Of a stretch of 64,000 nucleotides of DNA, positions 11,981-22,990 are shown piece after piece. The notes under the pieces are model-generated. The model did not search any database. It saw only the letters and a list, made by a program, of their open reading frames with translations, and was not told where the DNA came from. A program made the position numbers and the translations under genes. The DNA is from Solanum dulcamara (taxonomy: Eukaryota; Streptophyta; Magnoliopsida; Solanales; Solanaceae), in NCBI RefSeq assembly GCF_947179165.1, contig NC_077241.1:30623246-30687245 (forward strand), in the 5' to 3' direction. How positions within the stretch are numbered: the stretch's first letter is position 1; each line of letters begins with the position of its first letter.

Positions 11981-14567
11981 TCTGTGAATTACAAAAGCAT
12001 GCATGCTCATATCATACCATATAGCCAGCCCTTTCAGGGGTCCGGTGAATCATATCTGTAAAAACATCATGGCCCCAGTGCCATCACCTCCTTATTACAA
12101 CACATTATCAGATATATACATACGTACCCGACCCTCTAGTGAGGGGCTCGGTGGACAATGCAATGAATTATGCACGATAATGTACCCGAGCCGGGACTCG
12201 GTGAAAGAAGGGTTACACTATACACGAGTAGAGTAGTGAGTAACTATATGCAATTTAAATCTTTATCAGAGACTCAATAAAATAAGAAAGTTAAGCTTTT
12301 GGTTGAGGACCCGAGTAATGGTTTAGTCATCTCGAGTGTCCTCTAAATGCCATTGTGGGCTGCCTCAAAAGTAATCTCGAGTAACCTAGACATGTATTAA
12401 CATAGGGCCAAATCATTTATGGAATCAAAAACACTTAGTCTCGTGTAGTCTTTAAGACTTGGAGCCTATAGATTTGTTACCTCTTTAACATATAGAAGTT
12501 TCCAGGGAAATAGTTCAACTACTATCAGAGTTCAACATTCAAAAGTAAATAGGAGATGTTAAGAATGGAGGTACTCCAGAGCTCACATCATATTTAACTT
12601 ACAACTAAGACATGCCAGAAAAGAAAGAGAGTAAACTCTATATAGTCTGTACTTTCCTTCAGGTGGTCATTATATACATATCTCATACCCGGCCCATCCA
12701 GGGGATCGATGAACAACTATGACATCATAATCTCATTTTCATACCAAGTACATATCAAGAGAAAGGAAAGATAGTTTCCCATATACTACTCTTTAGCACC
12801 TAGAAGCCTTAATAGGAAATGATTAATTCTTGTAGGGGTGTCAACACCTAACTGTAGTTAGGGATTATGAAGTGCACCTGGAGTTCTGGGAATGGAATTA
12901 TCCCCATATTCCACATATAATTCACTTAAGGCTAAGACTTTCCAAAAGGAAAGAAAGATAGTTGTATGTACTTATACCAAAACATGCCAAGAGAAAGCTT
13001 TACATACCTCGTATGAGTTCTTTATCATGTTCGCCTCATCGTCCTTTGAACCTATTCAACATAGAAGTAATACGAATATCCACCACTATGGACTTTCCAT
13101 CACCTTCAGTTGCACCTTATTATTCATGGAATCTATTTCCTTGTTCGTTTTCTCGACTCATCCTTTAATTAGTTAAGGAGTTAACGAAAATTGGGCAGCA
13201 CCTCCCCTATAACGTGCCCTATCCAAATTTTTAATCATACCCCCAATAACTACAGACAACCAAAAACAACAACCTGCAACATATATACAAGTAATTCACA
13301 CCAACATTACACAATACAAACCCCAAACAACTCACTCAAAACTATCAAAACGTGAATTCTGGACAGCTTACTATCTTACTTTGTTGCTTCGTTTCGAAGG
13401 GTAATTAAGGGAAACAAGATTTATGTCCTTCATGAAAGTTATATACATGTGTCTTAGGGTATCATACAATTTCGAATCACCCCTACATTAATTTTTTGCA
13501 AAACAATATGCCCAAAATACCAGCAGAAGTCTGTGTAAGATTTCCAAAACCAAAATCTGGGTAGTACCTCCTCTATACTTCATCACCCTTTTTCTAGAAG
13601 GTAAAAGAAAAATTGGATTTTAAAACATAAATGAAAGTTGTAGAAATATTAAATACCTTTCCAAAACATATTGAATCATTCGAAACTAAGCTGTACACAA
13701 GAAGTTATACCAATATTACTAACAACAGTCCCTTCCAAAAATGGGTTTGTTAACTAGTTCTTAACATTTTCTCTCTTTGTTCTTTCAACTTCCTCTCAAG
13801 TTCTAAGCTGAAGAATTAATTCTTTATACATCATAAGATACATATATACATCTCCATGTAGTTGAGGAACACCGTAGATAATTAATTCACAGAGAAAAAT
13901 TGGAAAACTCAGCTTGAACTTTTCAAACCATGGCTGCCTCTTTCTCTCACATTTTCTCTCTTATTCATGGCTAAGTTTTGGATGAATAATGAAGTAATTA
14001 GTCACATATTACACATATATAGGGTGGATTTGAAGGTGACACGTGTTAGCCCCATAGGGTGACACGTGTCTAGCCCTTATTGGGCCACGTATGCATGCTA
14101 CCAATAGGGTGCTGCCATGCGGTAGTGGGGTCCACCTCCCCCAAGCAGGTGGGTCACCTACTTGACCCCAAGCAGGTGGGTCACCTGCTTGCTTGAGGTG
14201 ATGCTACGAGTCGCCTTCTTAGATTGCCATGTGTTGCCTTTTTCTCTTCCTCGTGGGTTCGTAATCTCATCTTGTCTTAAGAGCCGATGTAATCTGCACT
14301 ACGTAAGCTTGATATATCCTTAAGCAACTAAAGTGTATAATACTCTTAACTTAGTGGCTTACGCAGGTAAATCGAGTCTACGACTCATTTCTTGGCCTTT
14401 AATTCCTTTTGAATTTCTTATGACTCTATTTCTAATCTTCTCTCTGACGGGGTAGCACACTCTTCTTTCCTTGGAGTAATTTGATGGTGTTGTAGATTAT
14501 CCGGCTCATATGCTCACTTCTAAGAAGCTTAAGAACTATTCCAAGCTCAAGAGTGTGGGGTATAATA
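11981..14567 (-). mobile_element. Element F 5' LTR, segment 2 (U3 side)
   Basis: Continues the LTR begun at 1063-1732 after the insertion of A. It contains several copies of the CCGAGTCCC/GGGACTCGG-type motif (12010-12210 and 12680-12715), a TATA-like tract near 14012-14020 and paired CACGTG boxes at 14037-14070. Its outer end reads TATAATA instead of the family TGTAACA, so the terminus has decayed. No coding sequence is seen. Confidence 0.7.
14037..14070. promoter_or_regulatory. Paired G-box palindromes in F LTR
   Basis: Two GTGACACGTGT-type boxes separated by about 20 bp, next to a TATA-like tract on the minus-strand promoter side. CACGTG is the core bound by plant bZIP and bHLH factors; a role in driving the LTR is inferred. 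Confidence 0.5.
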
Positions 14568-14814
14568 GCCCTATCCCACCTTATGTTACTATTCCTACTC
14601 TTAGAGGTCTGTGGACATGTATGTGGGTTGTATATGGGTTGTATATGCATGTATGTACATTGGTGCCTATGATAAGCCTTGCCTCCTTATATGTTATCCT
14701 ACTTGTAGATGTGCTATAACTTAAATAGGGGATAGATTTACTTACAGATAGCAGGGATATACGCGAGTGCCCAGTTCGGGAACCCGTCATGGCCTACAGG
14801 GTTGGGTTGTGACA
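14568..14814 (+). mobile_element. LTR tail G (3' fragment, plus orientation)
   Basis: Begins inside the conserved GCCCTATCCCACC stretch of the LTR (compare GCCCTGTCCCACC near 28041) and ends GGTTGGGTTGTGACA. The rest of G lies left of F, outside the window. It is not followed by a primer site, so G is a solo LTR or the 3' LTR of an element. Confidence 0.65.
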
Positions 14815-16185
14815 TATATGATATAAGCTTTGGAGGTAATTCCATTCATAAGCTCTGAGTATGATTCATGACTCTTATTTACTTCTTGACAGTAAAATTC
14901 TTAAAGTAGTTAAGCTATTACCCTCGAGCCTTCTATATGTTGAATAGTAAATTGATGTATAAGCTCCTATTCCTAAGGTCTGTACCATGGAAAATGTCTC
15001 TAATTCCATAAGTTGTTTAGCATTATCTTGATACATGTCTATGATTTCTGAGGCTCTATTTGATATGGTCCCTAATGACCTTCAGAGGTTACCTGAGACG
15101 ATTACTATTCTGATCTTCAAATGATAATTCATTATGATTGTTCTATTGAGTCTCAGATGATGATCTAATTATATATGGTTGTTCATGATATTTTACTCGT
15201 GCATACCATTAATACATCTTTCATCGAGTCCTGGGTAGGGTATGCTATCACGCGTAATTTACTACATTATCTACTGAGTTCCTCACTAGAGAGACGGGTA
15301 TGCTATATAATAACGTGATGATGCAATGATATGGTTATGGCACCGAGTCTCATGATGGCCGGGTATGGTATTCACCGAGTCTCTTACTAGAGGGCTAGAT
15401 ACGGTATATGTATATGATGATATAATAATATAATAATCAATTATGGCACCGAGTCCCATAATGGGTCAGGTATGGTATATGATAATGATTCGCACGAGTT
15501 GTTTCGTAAGGCACAAGTAAAGTGAGTTCTTGATTATCATACTTGTCTCCTGAACTCTCTACTATAGTTATGATTTTTCCTATTGTATTTCATGTTTTAC
15601 ATACTCGGTACATATCTTGTATTAATCCCCTTCCTCGGGGTCTGCATTTCATGTGCGTGGGTACAGGTATTAGCTTCGATGATCCGCCAGCCTAGGATTT
15701 CTACTCAGCTAATTTAGAGTGCTCCTTTGTGTTGGAGCCTAGACTTGTGGTATAAACCCCTTTTTGATATATACCTATATTTATTCAGGGGTACGGTGGG
15801 GCTCTGTCCCGCCATATGATACTATCGGTACTCTTAGAAGTTTGTAGACATATGTGTGGGTTCTATATAGATGATGTTCAGCAGTGCTAGTATGACTTAT
15901 GTTTTAGGACGTTCCCTTTCGTAGTAGCAGCCTTGCCGGCTCGTGTTATATAACAGGAAAACCCTACACGCTATGACAGCCTCATTGGCCTATGTACTGT
16001 GTTACCTATCGATAAGTTGTGACTCCTCAGGACACAGGTTGTTTTAATATATGAATATGTGACAGTTTTGAGATAACATTCTATTTTCTTAAGTTCTAAA
16101 TATGCATGGTAATTATAGCTAACAGGGGTGTACGTGAGTGTCTAGTTTGGATACCAATCATGGCCTATGGGGTTGGGTCGTGACA
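14815..16185 (+). mobile_element. LTR tail H (3' fragment, plus orientation)
   Basis: A 1.37-kb stretch colinear with the second half of the E and C LTRs, ending GGTTGGGTCGTGACA. It carries four ACCGAGTCC-type motifs (about 15225-15480) and a CCGCCATATGATACTA block near 15808. No primer site follows. G appears to have inserted into this LTR. Confidence 0.65.
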
Positions 16186-16551
16186 TATACTTCCTAATGA
16201 TATTATCTATATGAATTATGTATGGTCTGATATAAAGTTTATGATCATGCATATTTTCAAGTCAATTACATAATTTTCAAATTAATTGATCATGCATTCA
16301 TGTCCTACCCTAATTTCAAGTATAAGCTATGATAATGAATTTCTTAGTATGAATTATGTCTATGTATGTATGATTGTAATGATGAAAGGAAAATTCTCAT
16401 ATTACAAGTATGTTATGAAAATGAGCTACTCTATGATTTCAAACATATGATAATGACTATTATATATGAAATTATAAGTTCTATGCTATGTATGTATGGA
16501 TCATCTTTTGATTACTCTTTATTGCTTGAGTATCACAAGGATATGGTCTAT
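16186..16551 (+). other. AT-rich stretch, possibly LTR fragment of the N family
   Basis: Short words such as ATATGAAATTAT followed by CTATGTATGTATG recur here (16450-16497) and at the start of LTR tail N (19417-19455). This suggests both come from the same LTR family. No gene is visible. Confidence 0.35.
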
Positions 16552-16818
16552 AACCCTAGATATCAAGGTGATAATTATAGTGGTCAAGCTCTTCTCGCCT
16601 GCCAAAGGTGTGGAAGGTACCATCCGGGAGATTGTTTAGTGGGTTCGGGTGTATGTTTTGGTTGTGGTGCGAAGGATCATAAGTTGAGGCATTGTCCATG
16701 GGTTGCTAATAATGATAAGTATAGTCGTCGGCAATCTCAACCCTACCCTTCTATGGGTCTCCAAAATTTACGTGGTGCTTCATCCGGTAAGTGTGAATTC
16801 CTTTTTTGGAAATGGTAA
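16552..16818 (+). pseudogene. Gag C-terminal fragment with two zinc knuckles
   Basis: The frame from about 16552 to 16818 encodes two cysteine-rich knuckles. The first has spacing C-x2-C-x3-H-x3-C (CQRCGRYHPGDC). The second is a perfect C-x2-C-x4-H-x4-C (CFGCGAKDHKLRHC). In chromovirus Gag these bind RNA in the capsid. No N-terminal Gag domain is present. The open frame extends upstream to 16366, but that part is low-complexity and probably not coding. Confidence 0.75.
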
Positions 16819-16985
16819 TGATTAGTATGGATTGGTTGCATACATATTTTACTTTTATAGATGGTAGAACTCATTGATTCAAGTTTCAATTCCCAAATGA
16901 GTCTATTCTATAATGGAAGGGTGATGATTTAGTAGTGAAGGGTAGCTTCAATTCTTGTTTTAAGGCTCTAGTTTAGGGTAAGTGT

Positions 16986-17342
16986 TTGATCAGAATGGGT
17001 GCTTATTTTGGATGTGGTAGAAGGGGGCACAAGGTATCCAAATTCCCTAACAAGGGGAGAAAAATATGTCCTCAAAGGCAAGCTACTCAAGGTGGAAAAG
17101 CTCAACAATGTGGCAGCCCACGCCATAATAGGTTCTATGCACTTCAAGCTATGCAAGAGGTTGAGGAGTCTCCCGATATGATTATGGGTAAGTATGGGTG
17201 TGCGACCTTGATGTTTATGTTTTAGTTGATATGGGTGCCATATTATCTTTTATTACTCCTTACATTTCTATAATGTTTGATGTATGTCCTGAAATCTTTC
17301 TAGAGCTTTTTTTGGTTAATAACCTTATGTCACTCGGTATTT
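16986..17342 (+). pseudogene. Gag tail and protease fragment, degenerate
   Basis: Starts with a knuckle in which the first Cys is Tyr (YFGCGRRGHKVSKFP) and the last Cys is Phe. A linker like RFYALQAMQEVEESPD follows, typical of the Gag-protease junction of this clade. After a frame change comes a protease active-site region reading DMGAILSFITPY, where D-x-G-A is the catalytic signature. It ends at a stop near 17342. Because a second zinc knuckle follows that of 16552-16818, two different elements may be joined between 16819 and 16985. Confidence 0.65.
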
Positions 17343-18066
17343 AGGGGTAAGTTTGAGTGATGCTAATGAAGGTAGTGTTATTGTTTGAGATGGTTAGGAA
17401 TTATGATGGGTAGTGCATGTGAAATTGATGGTTGATGAGAAGATAGAGGTTCTGTCACAAGGAGGAGATGGAGTATTTCATTACCAAGGTTAGTTGTGTG
17501 TCCCAATATTGATAGCCTAAGAGAAATGACATTGAGTAAAGTTCATAGCTCTCGATGGATGATTTAAGGAAGATTGGGGGAAGAGTGGGTGTTTCGTATA
17601 GTGATAATTGTGGTATGCTTGGTCCATTTGAGGTTATAGATATGGAGAATGAGCTAGATGAGACCTTGTTATGGACAATAGATATGTAAGAGTATAGTGG
17701 TGTGTTTGTTAGTACGAGTTAATGTAGATGAAGAAATGTTAGGGTAGACACAAAAATTATTAAGTGATGTTGACTTTAAGGGAGCCATAAAGTGGTTAGA
17801 ATGGTAGGCTTGAATGTGTGGTTGTAGATATGTGAATGATTGTAGTAGTCTATTGATGACTTCGTGTTAAGGGTTTCAAGTGAGTGTATTAGAAGTTGTT
17901 ATAGAACTAGGCTTGAATGTAGTGTTGATGGCAAATGGGTGAATGTACGATGCATTGTGTGTTTCTTTATTAAGTTTCGAGGTTTATTGAATACGGGTAG
18001 TAAGGGGTAGTACTCTTGGGATAAATTTTCTTGTAGAGGTCTAAGATCCTAAGGTATATTGACAAA
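17343..18066 (+). pseudogene. Heavily decayed pol remnant
   Basis: Only a short piece resembling the integrase N-terminal zinc region (LREMTLSKVHSSR, near 17518-17557) can be recognised. The reverse transcriptase and most of the integrase are missing or unreadable. Confidence 0.4.
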
Positions 18067-18230
18067 ATGAAATATGAGTTCGACTTGCCATTTGAGTTAG
18101 CTTCGGTTCATCCAGTATTTCGTGTGTCAATAGTGAGGAAGTTTGTGGGTGATTCAAATTCTATTGTGCCAATAGAAAATGTGAGTATTAAAGAGAGTTT
18201 GACTTATGAGGAGATCCCAATTGAGATTAG
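18067..18230 (+). pseudogene. Integrase C-terminal fragment
   Basis: Reads YEFDLPFELASVHPVFRVSIVRKFVGD then SLTYEEIPIEI, matching the chromovirus integrase C-terminal region that precedes the chromodomain (compare the better-preserved copy at 40500-40680 in T). It is cut at 18230 by LTR fragment J. Confidence 0.75.
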
Positions 18231-19413
18231 TCACGACCCAACCCCGTGGGCCGTAATTGGGGTCCGACCTAGACCCCCGTGTACCTATCTATCGACTATA
18301 GTCAAATTGGACTATGTATAACGTGATATTGCTCACAAAAACCTCAATGGGTTAAAAATTTTCATGTTCACATAGCCTCCTGGATATAGGAACAAAACAC
18401 ATGAACCTAGTGGGTGATAGAATATACATACACGTGTAGCCTCTTTCATTTGCATCATGTCATGAAAGGGAAAGCAAGCCGACAAGGCTGCCACCACATA
18501 ATAGATTTTACAACATATCGCATAGGGATAACCGAAATAAACTCCTAAATAACCCACACACATATGTCTACAGACCTTTAAGAATAGGAACGATAACATA
18601 TGGTGGGACAGGGCCCCCGCCGTACACCTGCATAAACAAATATATACATCGCAGGACCAGTATCCAAAAGCCAGGCTCCAAAATAGTGGAGCACTTCTAA
18701 CATAGTTGAGCGGAAATCCTAAGATGGCGGATCTCCTAAATGAACATCTGTACCTGCGGTCATGAAACATAGCCCCCTAGAGAAAGAACGGTCAGTACGA
18801 TACATGTACTGAGTATACAAGCATACATAACTGAGATAACAACTGAAACAGGGATGCAGGAAACCAAGTATAGCATTTAATAGGGTATTGTACCTGTATC
18901 TCATAAAATAAAGTCATGTATACCCTTATTACGTACCGTATCCAGCCCGCTCGGGGACTCGGTGTTACAAACACATCATCTATCATGATAGGCATATGCA
19001 TATTATTAGCACTGTGGGACGTACAACCCAATTCATGTATACAGCAAGCACCTGCCGAGGAACGATGGCTCGATCCATATGTCACATGATAATGCCGAGG
19101 TACGATGGCCCGATCCATATATTACATGATAATGCCGAGGTACGATGGCCCAATCCATATAATGCATAATAATACCGAAGTATGATGGCCTAATCCGTAT
19201 GATACATAACCTATCGTGGAACATACAACCCAATCCTTACATAGCAAAATGTGCCGATGTACGTCCGACTCGATCCATATATATATATATATCATAATGC
19301 ATATATGTGCACGCAAAACTCTATACCATATCAAACATCCCTTAGATATCATCATAAATCATGTTCAGGAGCCCCTAGGTATAGGAGCTTACATATCCTA
19401 ACACTATTCAACC
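18231..19413 (-). mobile_element. LTR fragment J (minus orientation)
   Basis: Begins TCACGACCCAACCCC (the terminal TG is lost) and runs colinear, in reverse, with the M LTR at 63420-64000. It includes the 41-bp-type array and a motif GGGGACTCGGTG. It ends abruptly at about 19413 where LTR family N starts. Confidence 0.7.
19045..19290. repeat. About 40-bp tandem array in LTR J, about 5 units
   Basis: Units contain ATGCCGAGGTACGATGGCCC plus GATCCATAT, the reverse complement of the array units at 27301-27630 and 63533-63770. Units diverge from one another and the array ends in a TA microsatellite near 19278. Confidence 0.75.
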
Positions 19414-20330
19414 TAAATATGATATATGAAATTATGATCTTATGTTATGTATGTATTCTGTGGGATTTGGCTTAGCACCAAATATGGATTTGAGGTGGGG
19501 GCTCAAAGCAAGGGGTCCTTATATAAAGTCTCTTATCTCATAACTACGTGCCACCGTAGGATTGCCTTTTTGGCCTAGCTAGTGGATCCATAAATAGCAC
19601 ATGTTAATGATTAGGAGTCTACCTTGGCAAAGTAGCCTCCCCCTTTTCGATGTGGGGATCATCGGATTCCATATTATAGCTTGCATAGTCTTATTGTCGG
19701 TTATGGTTCCTATCCCATCTATGTATGATTTCTTAAGTATGTTATGATTTTGAACTTATGCTTTTAAATACTTTGGTCAATATGATTTTCTCATGACTTT
19801 ACGTATTCCATCTTATCATGTGATTTACTTGACCTTTGCATTCCATGATTTACGTTGCATGTCACGCCCTCATACTTAGTACATTCCAACGTACTAATGC
19901 ATACTTTTTGCCTACATTGTCTCATAATGTAGGAGTTGAGGTTGAAGATCCTTATCATCCACGTAACTAGTAGATGTTCCTATCCCAAGGTGTTGTGGTG
20001 AGTCCTCATTGACCGGAGACAAGTTTTAAGTTGATTACTGTTTTCCTTTTTAAAGACTTTTGTTTACATCGTAAAATTTGAGGGTGAGCTAGGGACATGT
20101 CTTAGCCCCCACCCATATTCATGTTTAGAGGCATCTAATTGGACATACGTTTGAGTCTATGTTGTCATGAATCATTTTCATATTTCTATTCATGGTTTAG
20201 ACTCTCTTATGATGTTTTCGCTTTTATATTTTACCTTATGTATGCTTATGATATATACAAGAGGCTTGGTTGGAGCCCTTTGGGATTTCGATCATCGTGT
20301 TACGACTAGGCCCTAGGTCGGTTCGTTACA
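19414..20330 (+). mobile_element. LTR tail N (different Gypsy LTR family)
   Basis: Starts within an AT-rich block followed by GGGATTTGGCTTAGCACC and ends TCGGTTCGTTACA at 20330. It contains AGCTAGGGACATGTCTTAGCCCC-like text at about 20086-20108. The CA end and the LTR-like organisation support an LTR 3' portion, but neither its partner nor a primer site is present. It abuts the truncated 3' LTR of B. Confidence 0.5.
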
Positions 20331-20810
20331 TAATATCCCTTTCTCCTCGCCAACTCCCCTCAAACTTTGAGGGAAAATTCTCTGAGAAATTTAGTGAGCT
20401 TGACATAACTTCCCGACTAGTTCGGTGAGTTGCTAAACTTATTTTTTCCTTGCGCAGTCTCTTCCTTTTCTGATAACTTTGCTGATTATTTTGGCGAGGT
20501 GTATATCTCGCCAAACCCAATTGGCAAGTCGCCGAGCCTTATTCCTTCTTGTCAATTTTCCTTCCTTAACAATATTTTCAGGACCTTTTGGCGTGGTTTC
20601 TTTTCTCATCGAACTCAGTTAGCGTGTCGCCAAAGTTCTTCTCTCCTCGCCAAAAGTCCTTATTTTCTTGAGTGAATTTTTCAGGGAATTTGGGAGAACT
20701 CTTGTGCTCTTTTCTAGTCGCTGACTCCTTTTTGCAATCGACAACTACTATTTTCTTAACTTTTCCTTTTTAACTTCACATTTTAGCTTTCCAACATTTG
20801 GGGACTTACA
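20331..20810 (-). mobile_element. Element B 3' LTR, truncated
   Basis: On the minus strand the LTR begins TGTAAGTCCCC at 20810, directly after the polypurine tract, and is cut at 20331 by N. It is rich in TCGCC/GGCGA words. The open frame 20430-20675 on the plus strand is antisense and not called. Confidence 0.65.
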
Positions 20811-20825
20811 ATATCTCCCCTTTGA
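20811..20825 (-). promoter_or_regulatory. Polypurine tract of element B
   Basis: TCAAAGGGGAGATAT on the element strand immediately before the 3' LTR, preceded by the hairpin at 20829-20844. Confidence 0.7.
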
Positions 20826-20828
20826 GAA

Positions 20829-20844
20829 CATTCGTCCTCGAATG
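20829..20844 (-). other. Pre-polypurine-tract hairpin, element B
   Basis: CATTCG and CGAATG pair around a 4-base loop, at the same position as in A, C and D. Confidence 0.6.
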
Positions 20845-21054
20845 AGACTTAACTAGCATGAAAGGAGTAGGAAGAAAGACATAGCAACCCAATATGAACG
20901 CAATAATATAGTAAAATACACAAAAATGGAATATTCAATCCCAAGATAAAACATGGTTCTTAAAACTCATTTATGAACATGTATGCATATGAAAGACATG
21001 GAAAAGATGGAACTTAGGAATTTATGAGATTGAATCATGAATGAACCTAATACC

Positions 21055-22200
21055 TCAAATTGGAATGGAATAAAAAATATGGATATATAATGACATCATA
21101 TTGGTCCCGACCTCCCATGTAGCACCTTTAACCTCATGGTTCCTCCACAACACTTTAACGGATGTAACTTCCTTAGTTCTCAACTTTCGAACTTTCCGGT
21201 CTAGAATCTCAATTGAAACTTCCTCATAGGATAAGATCTCATTTACTCCAATGCTCTCTAAAGGCACAATTGAGATAGAATCACCAACACAGTTCTTTAA
21301 TAATGAAACATGGAACACTAGGTGTAATGATACCAACTCTGAAGGCAAATCCACCTCATAATCTTGCCAAACCATATCAAAATTTGGTATAGGCATACAT
21401 ACCGGGGACTAAGATTTCCCTTCTTGCCAAAATGCATTACACCCTTCATGGGTGAGATTTTCAACTAAACTAAATCATTAACCTCAAAAATGACTTTTGT
21501 CGGCTTTGGATGTTCTTCAATCTCTCTCTAATAAGTCTAAAATTTTCCATGGACTCATGCACCAGCTCGGGTCCTATTATGGAAACTTCACCAACTTCAA
21601 ACCAACCAATAGGATACCTACATATCCTACCATATAAAGCCTCAAACAAAGTTATTTGAATACTTGAATATTAGCTAGTGTTATAGGCAAACTTGATCAG
21701 TGGAAACTGATCATCCCAATTGCCTTTAAAGTTAATTACTCAAGCTCTCAACATGTCTTCCAAGGTCTAAATAGTAAACTCGGCTTAGCCATCGATTTGA
21801 GGGGAAAAAACTATGCTTATCTTAACTTGAGTACCAAATCCCTTTTGGAATGACCTCCAAAATTGAGATGTAAATTGAATACCTCGATCCAAAATGATAG
21901 ATAACAGAACACCATGAAGCTTAACCATTTCATGAATGTAAAGTCTGGCATAATTCTTGGCCGAATAGGAAGTCTTAATAGTATGGAAATGCACTGGCTT
22001 ATTCATTCGGTCAACAACCTCCAAATCGAATCATGTTGCGTTCAAGTGCGAGACAAAACCGGTAATAAAGTCCATATTCAAGTCTTCCCACTTCCAAGTA
22101 GAAATATCAATGTCTTGAGCTAAACCTCCCAATTTTTGATGCTCAACCTTCACTTGTTGACAATTAGGACTTTTAGCCACAAATTACGCAATATCCTTTT
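21055..22200 (-). pseudogene. Element B integrase and chromodomain (decayed)
   Basis: On the minus strand, 21785-22024 encodes part of the integrase core with VVDRMNKPVHF and LDRGIQFTSQFWRSFQKG, around the second catalytic Asp. 21396-21785 holds broken pieces resembling LEDMLRA, EALYGRICR and FGKKGNLSP. 21055-21396 encodes the C-terminal region (VDLPSELVSLHLVFHVSLLK) and a chromodomain-like tail (VRKLRTKEVTSVKVLWRNH). Several stops and frame changes are present, so it is not functional. The chromodomain marks B as a chromovirus; in that family it steers insertion toward heterochromatin. Confidence 0.75.
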
Positions 22201-22415
22201 TCATGCCATTACACTAATACAAATCTCTCAATCTCGATACATATTTGTGGAACACAGATAAATAGAATACAGCGAACTATGAGCTTCAGACAAAATCATT
22301 TCCCTTAAGACATGACATGAATATCGAGAATACACAATCAACCTTGATATCTAAGAACACCATCTTTCCCTTAGAAGAAAGCCTCAGTGGCTTTTTCGGC
22401 AACTGCTTTCCTTGA
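22201..22415 (-). other. Element B pol linker, degenerate
   Basis: Lies between the RNase H end and the integrase core, where the integrase zinc domain should be. No intact HHCC motif can be read. Confidence 0.4.
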
Positions 22416-22990
22416 CTAAACCAAAGTAGGATCATTGTCATTTTTTGCCTTAACATCCACCACTAGAGATGATTCAGAACCAATTCTGACAACACCACCA
22501 CCATCCTTCGAATCAACCAAGCAAACACCCAAACGAACTAGTCTATGAACATCACAAACTAACTTCTTCTTTTCATCTTCAACATGGGCAACACCATTTG
22601 TGAAAAATCTACTAAGAGCATCAGCCACTACATTTGCTTTACCCGAATGGTACAACACACTCATATCATTAATCATTCAACAACTTAAGCCATCTCTTTT
22701 TTTCGAAGGTTCAAGTCCTTTTGGTTGAATACATATTGTAAACTCTTATTATCGGTGAACACATCAACATGGACACCATATAGCTAGTGTCTCCAAATCT
22801 TCAAAGAAAACACAACCTCTGCTAATTCCAAGTCATAAGTCAGATAGTTCTTTTCATGTACCTTAAGTTGCCTAGAAGAATAGGCTATTACTTTAACATT
22901 TTGCATCAAAACACAACCAAGACCAACCCTTGAAGCATAACAATACACCACAAAACCATTGGACCCTTCTGGTAAAGTCAACACCAAAGC
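22416..22990 (-). pseudogene. Element B RNase H domain (3' part of split pol)
   Basis: Two minus-strand frames carry RNase H motifs. 22784-22987 has [15 protein letters not shown] (the catalytic Asp of the usual YCDAS is Tyr-Ala here), [10 protein letters not shown] and [16 protein letters not shown]. 22416-22676 has [13 protein letters not shown], with the last catalytic Asp. The coding stretch stops exactly at the TSD, and its continuation is found 31 kb away at 54353. Confidence 0.8.
22986..22990. repeat. Target-site duplication of composite C (left copy, AAAGC)
   Basis: Identical to AAAGC at 54348-54352. With the TG (22991) and CA (54347) ends, it defines one insertion of 31,357 bp into element B. 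Confidence 0.9.

Noticed and set aside
18333..18770. Minus-strand frame of 145 codons as a host gene
   Set aside because: It falls wholly in LTR fragment J; the peptide has no recognisable domain and the same sequence class recurs as non-coding LTR elsewhere.
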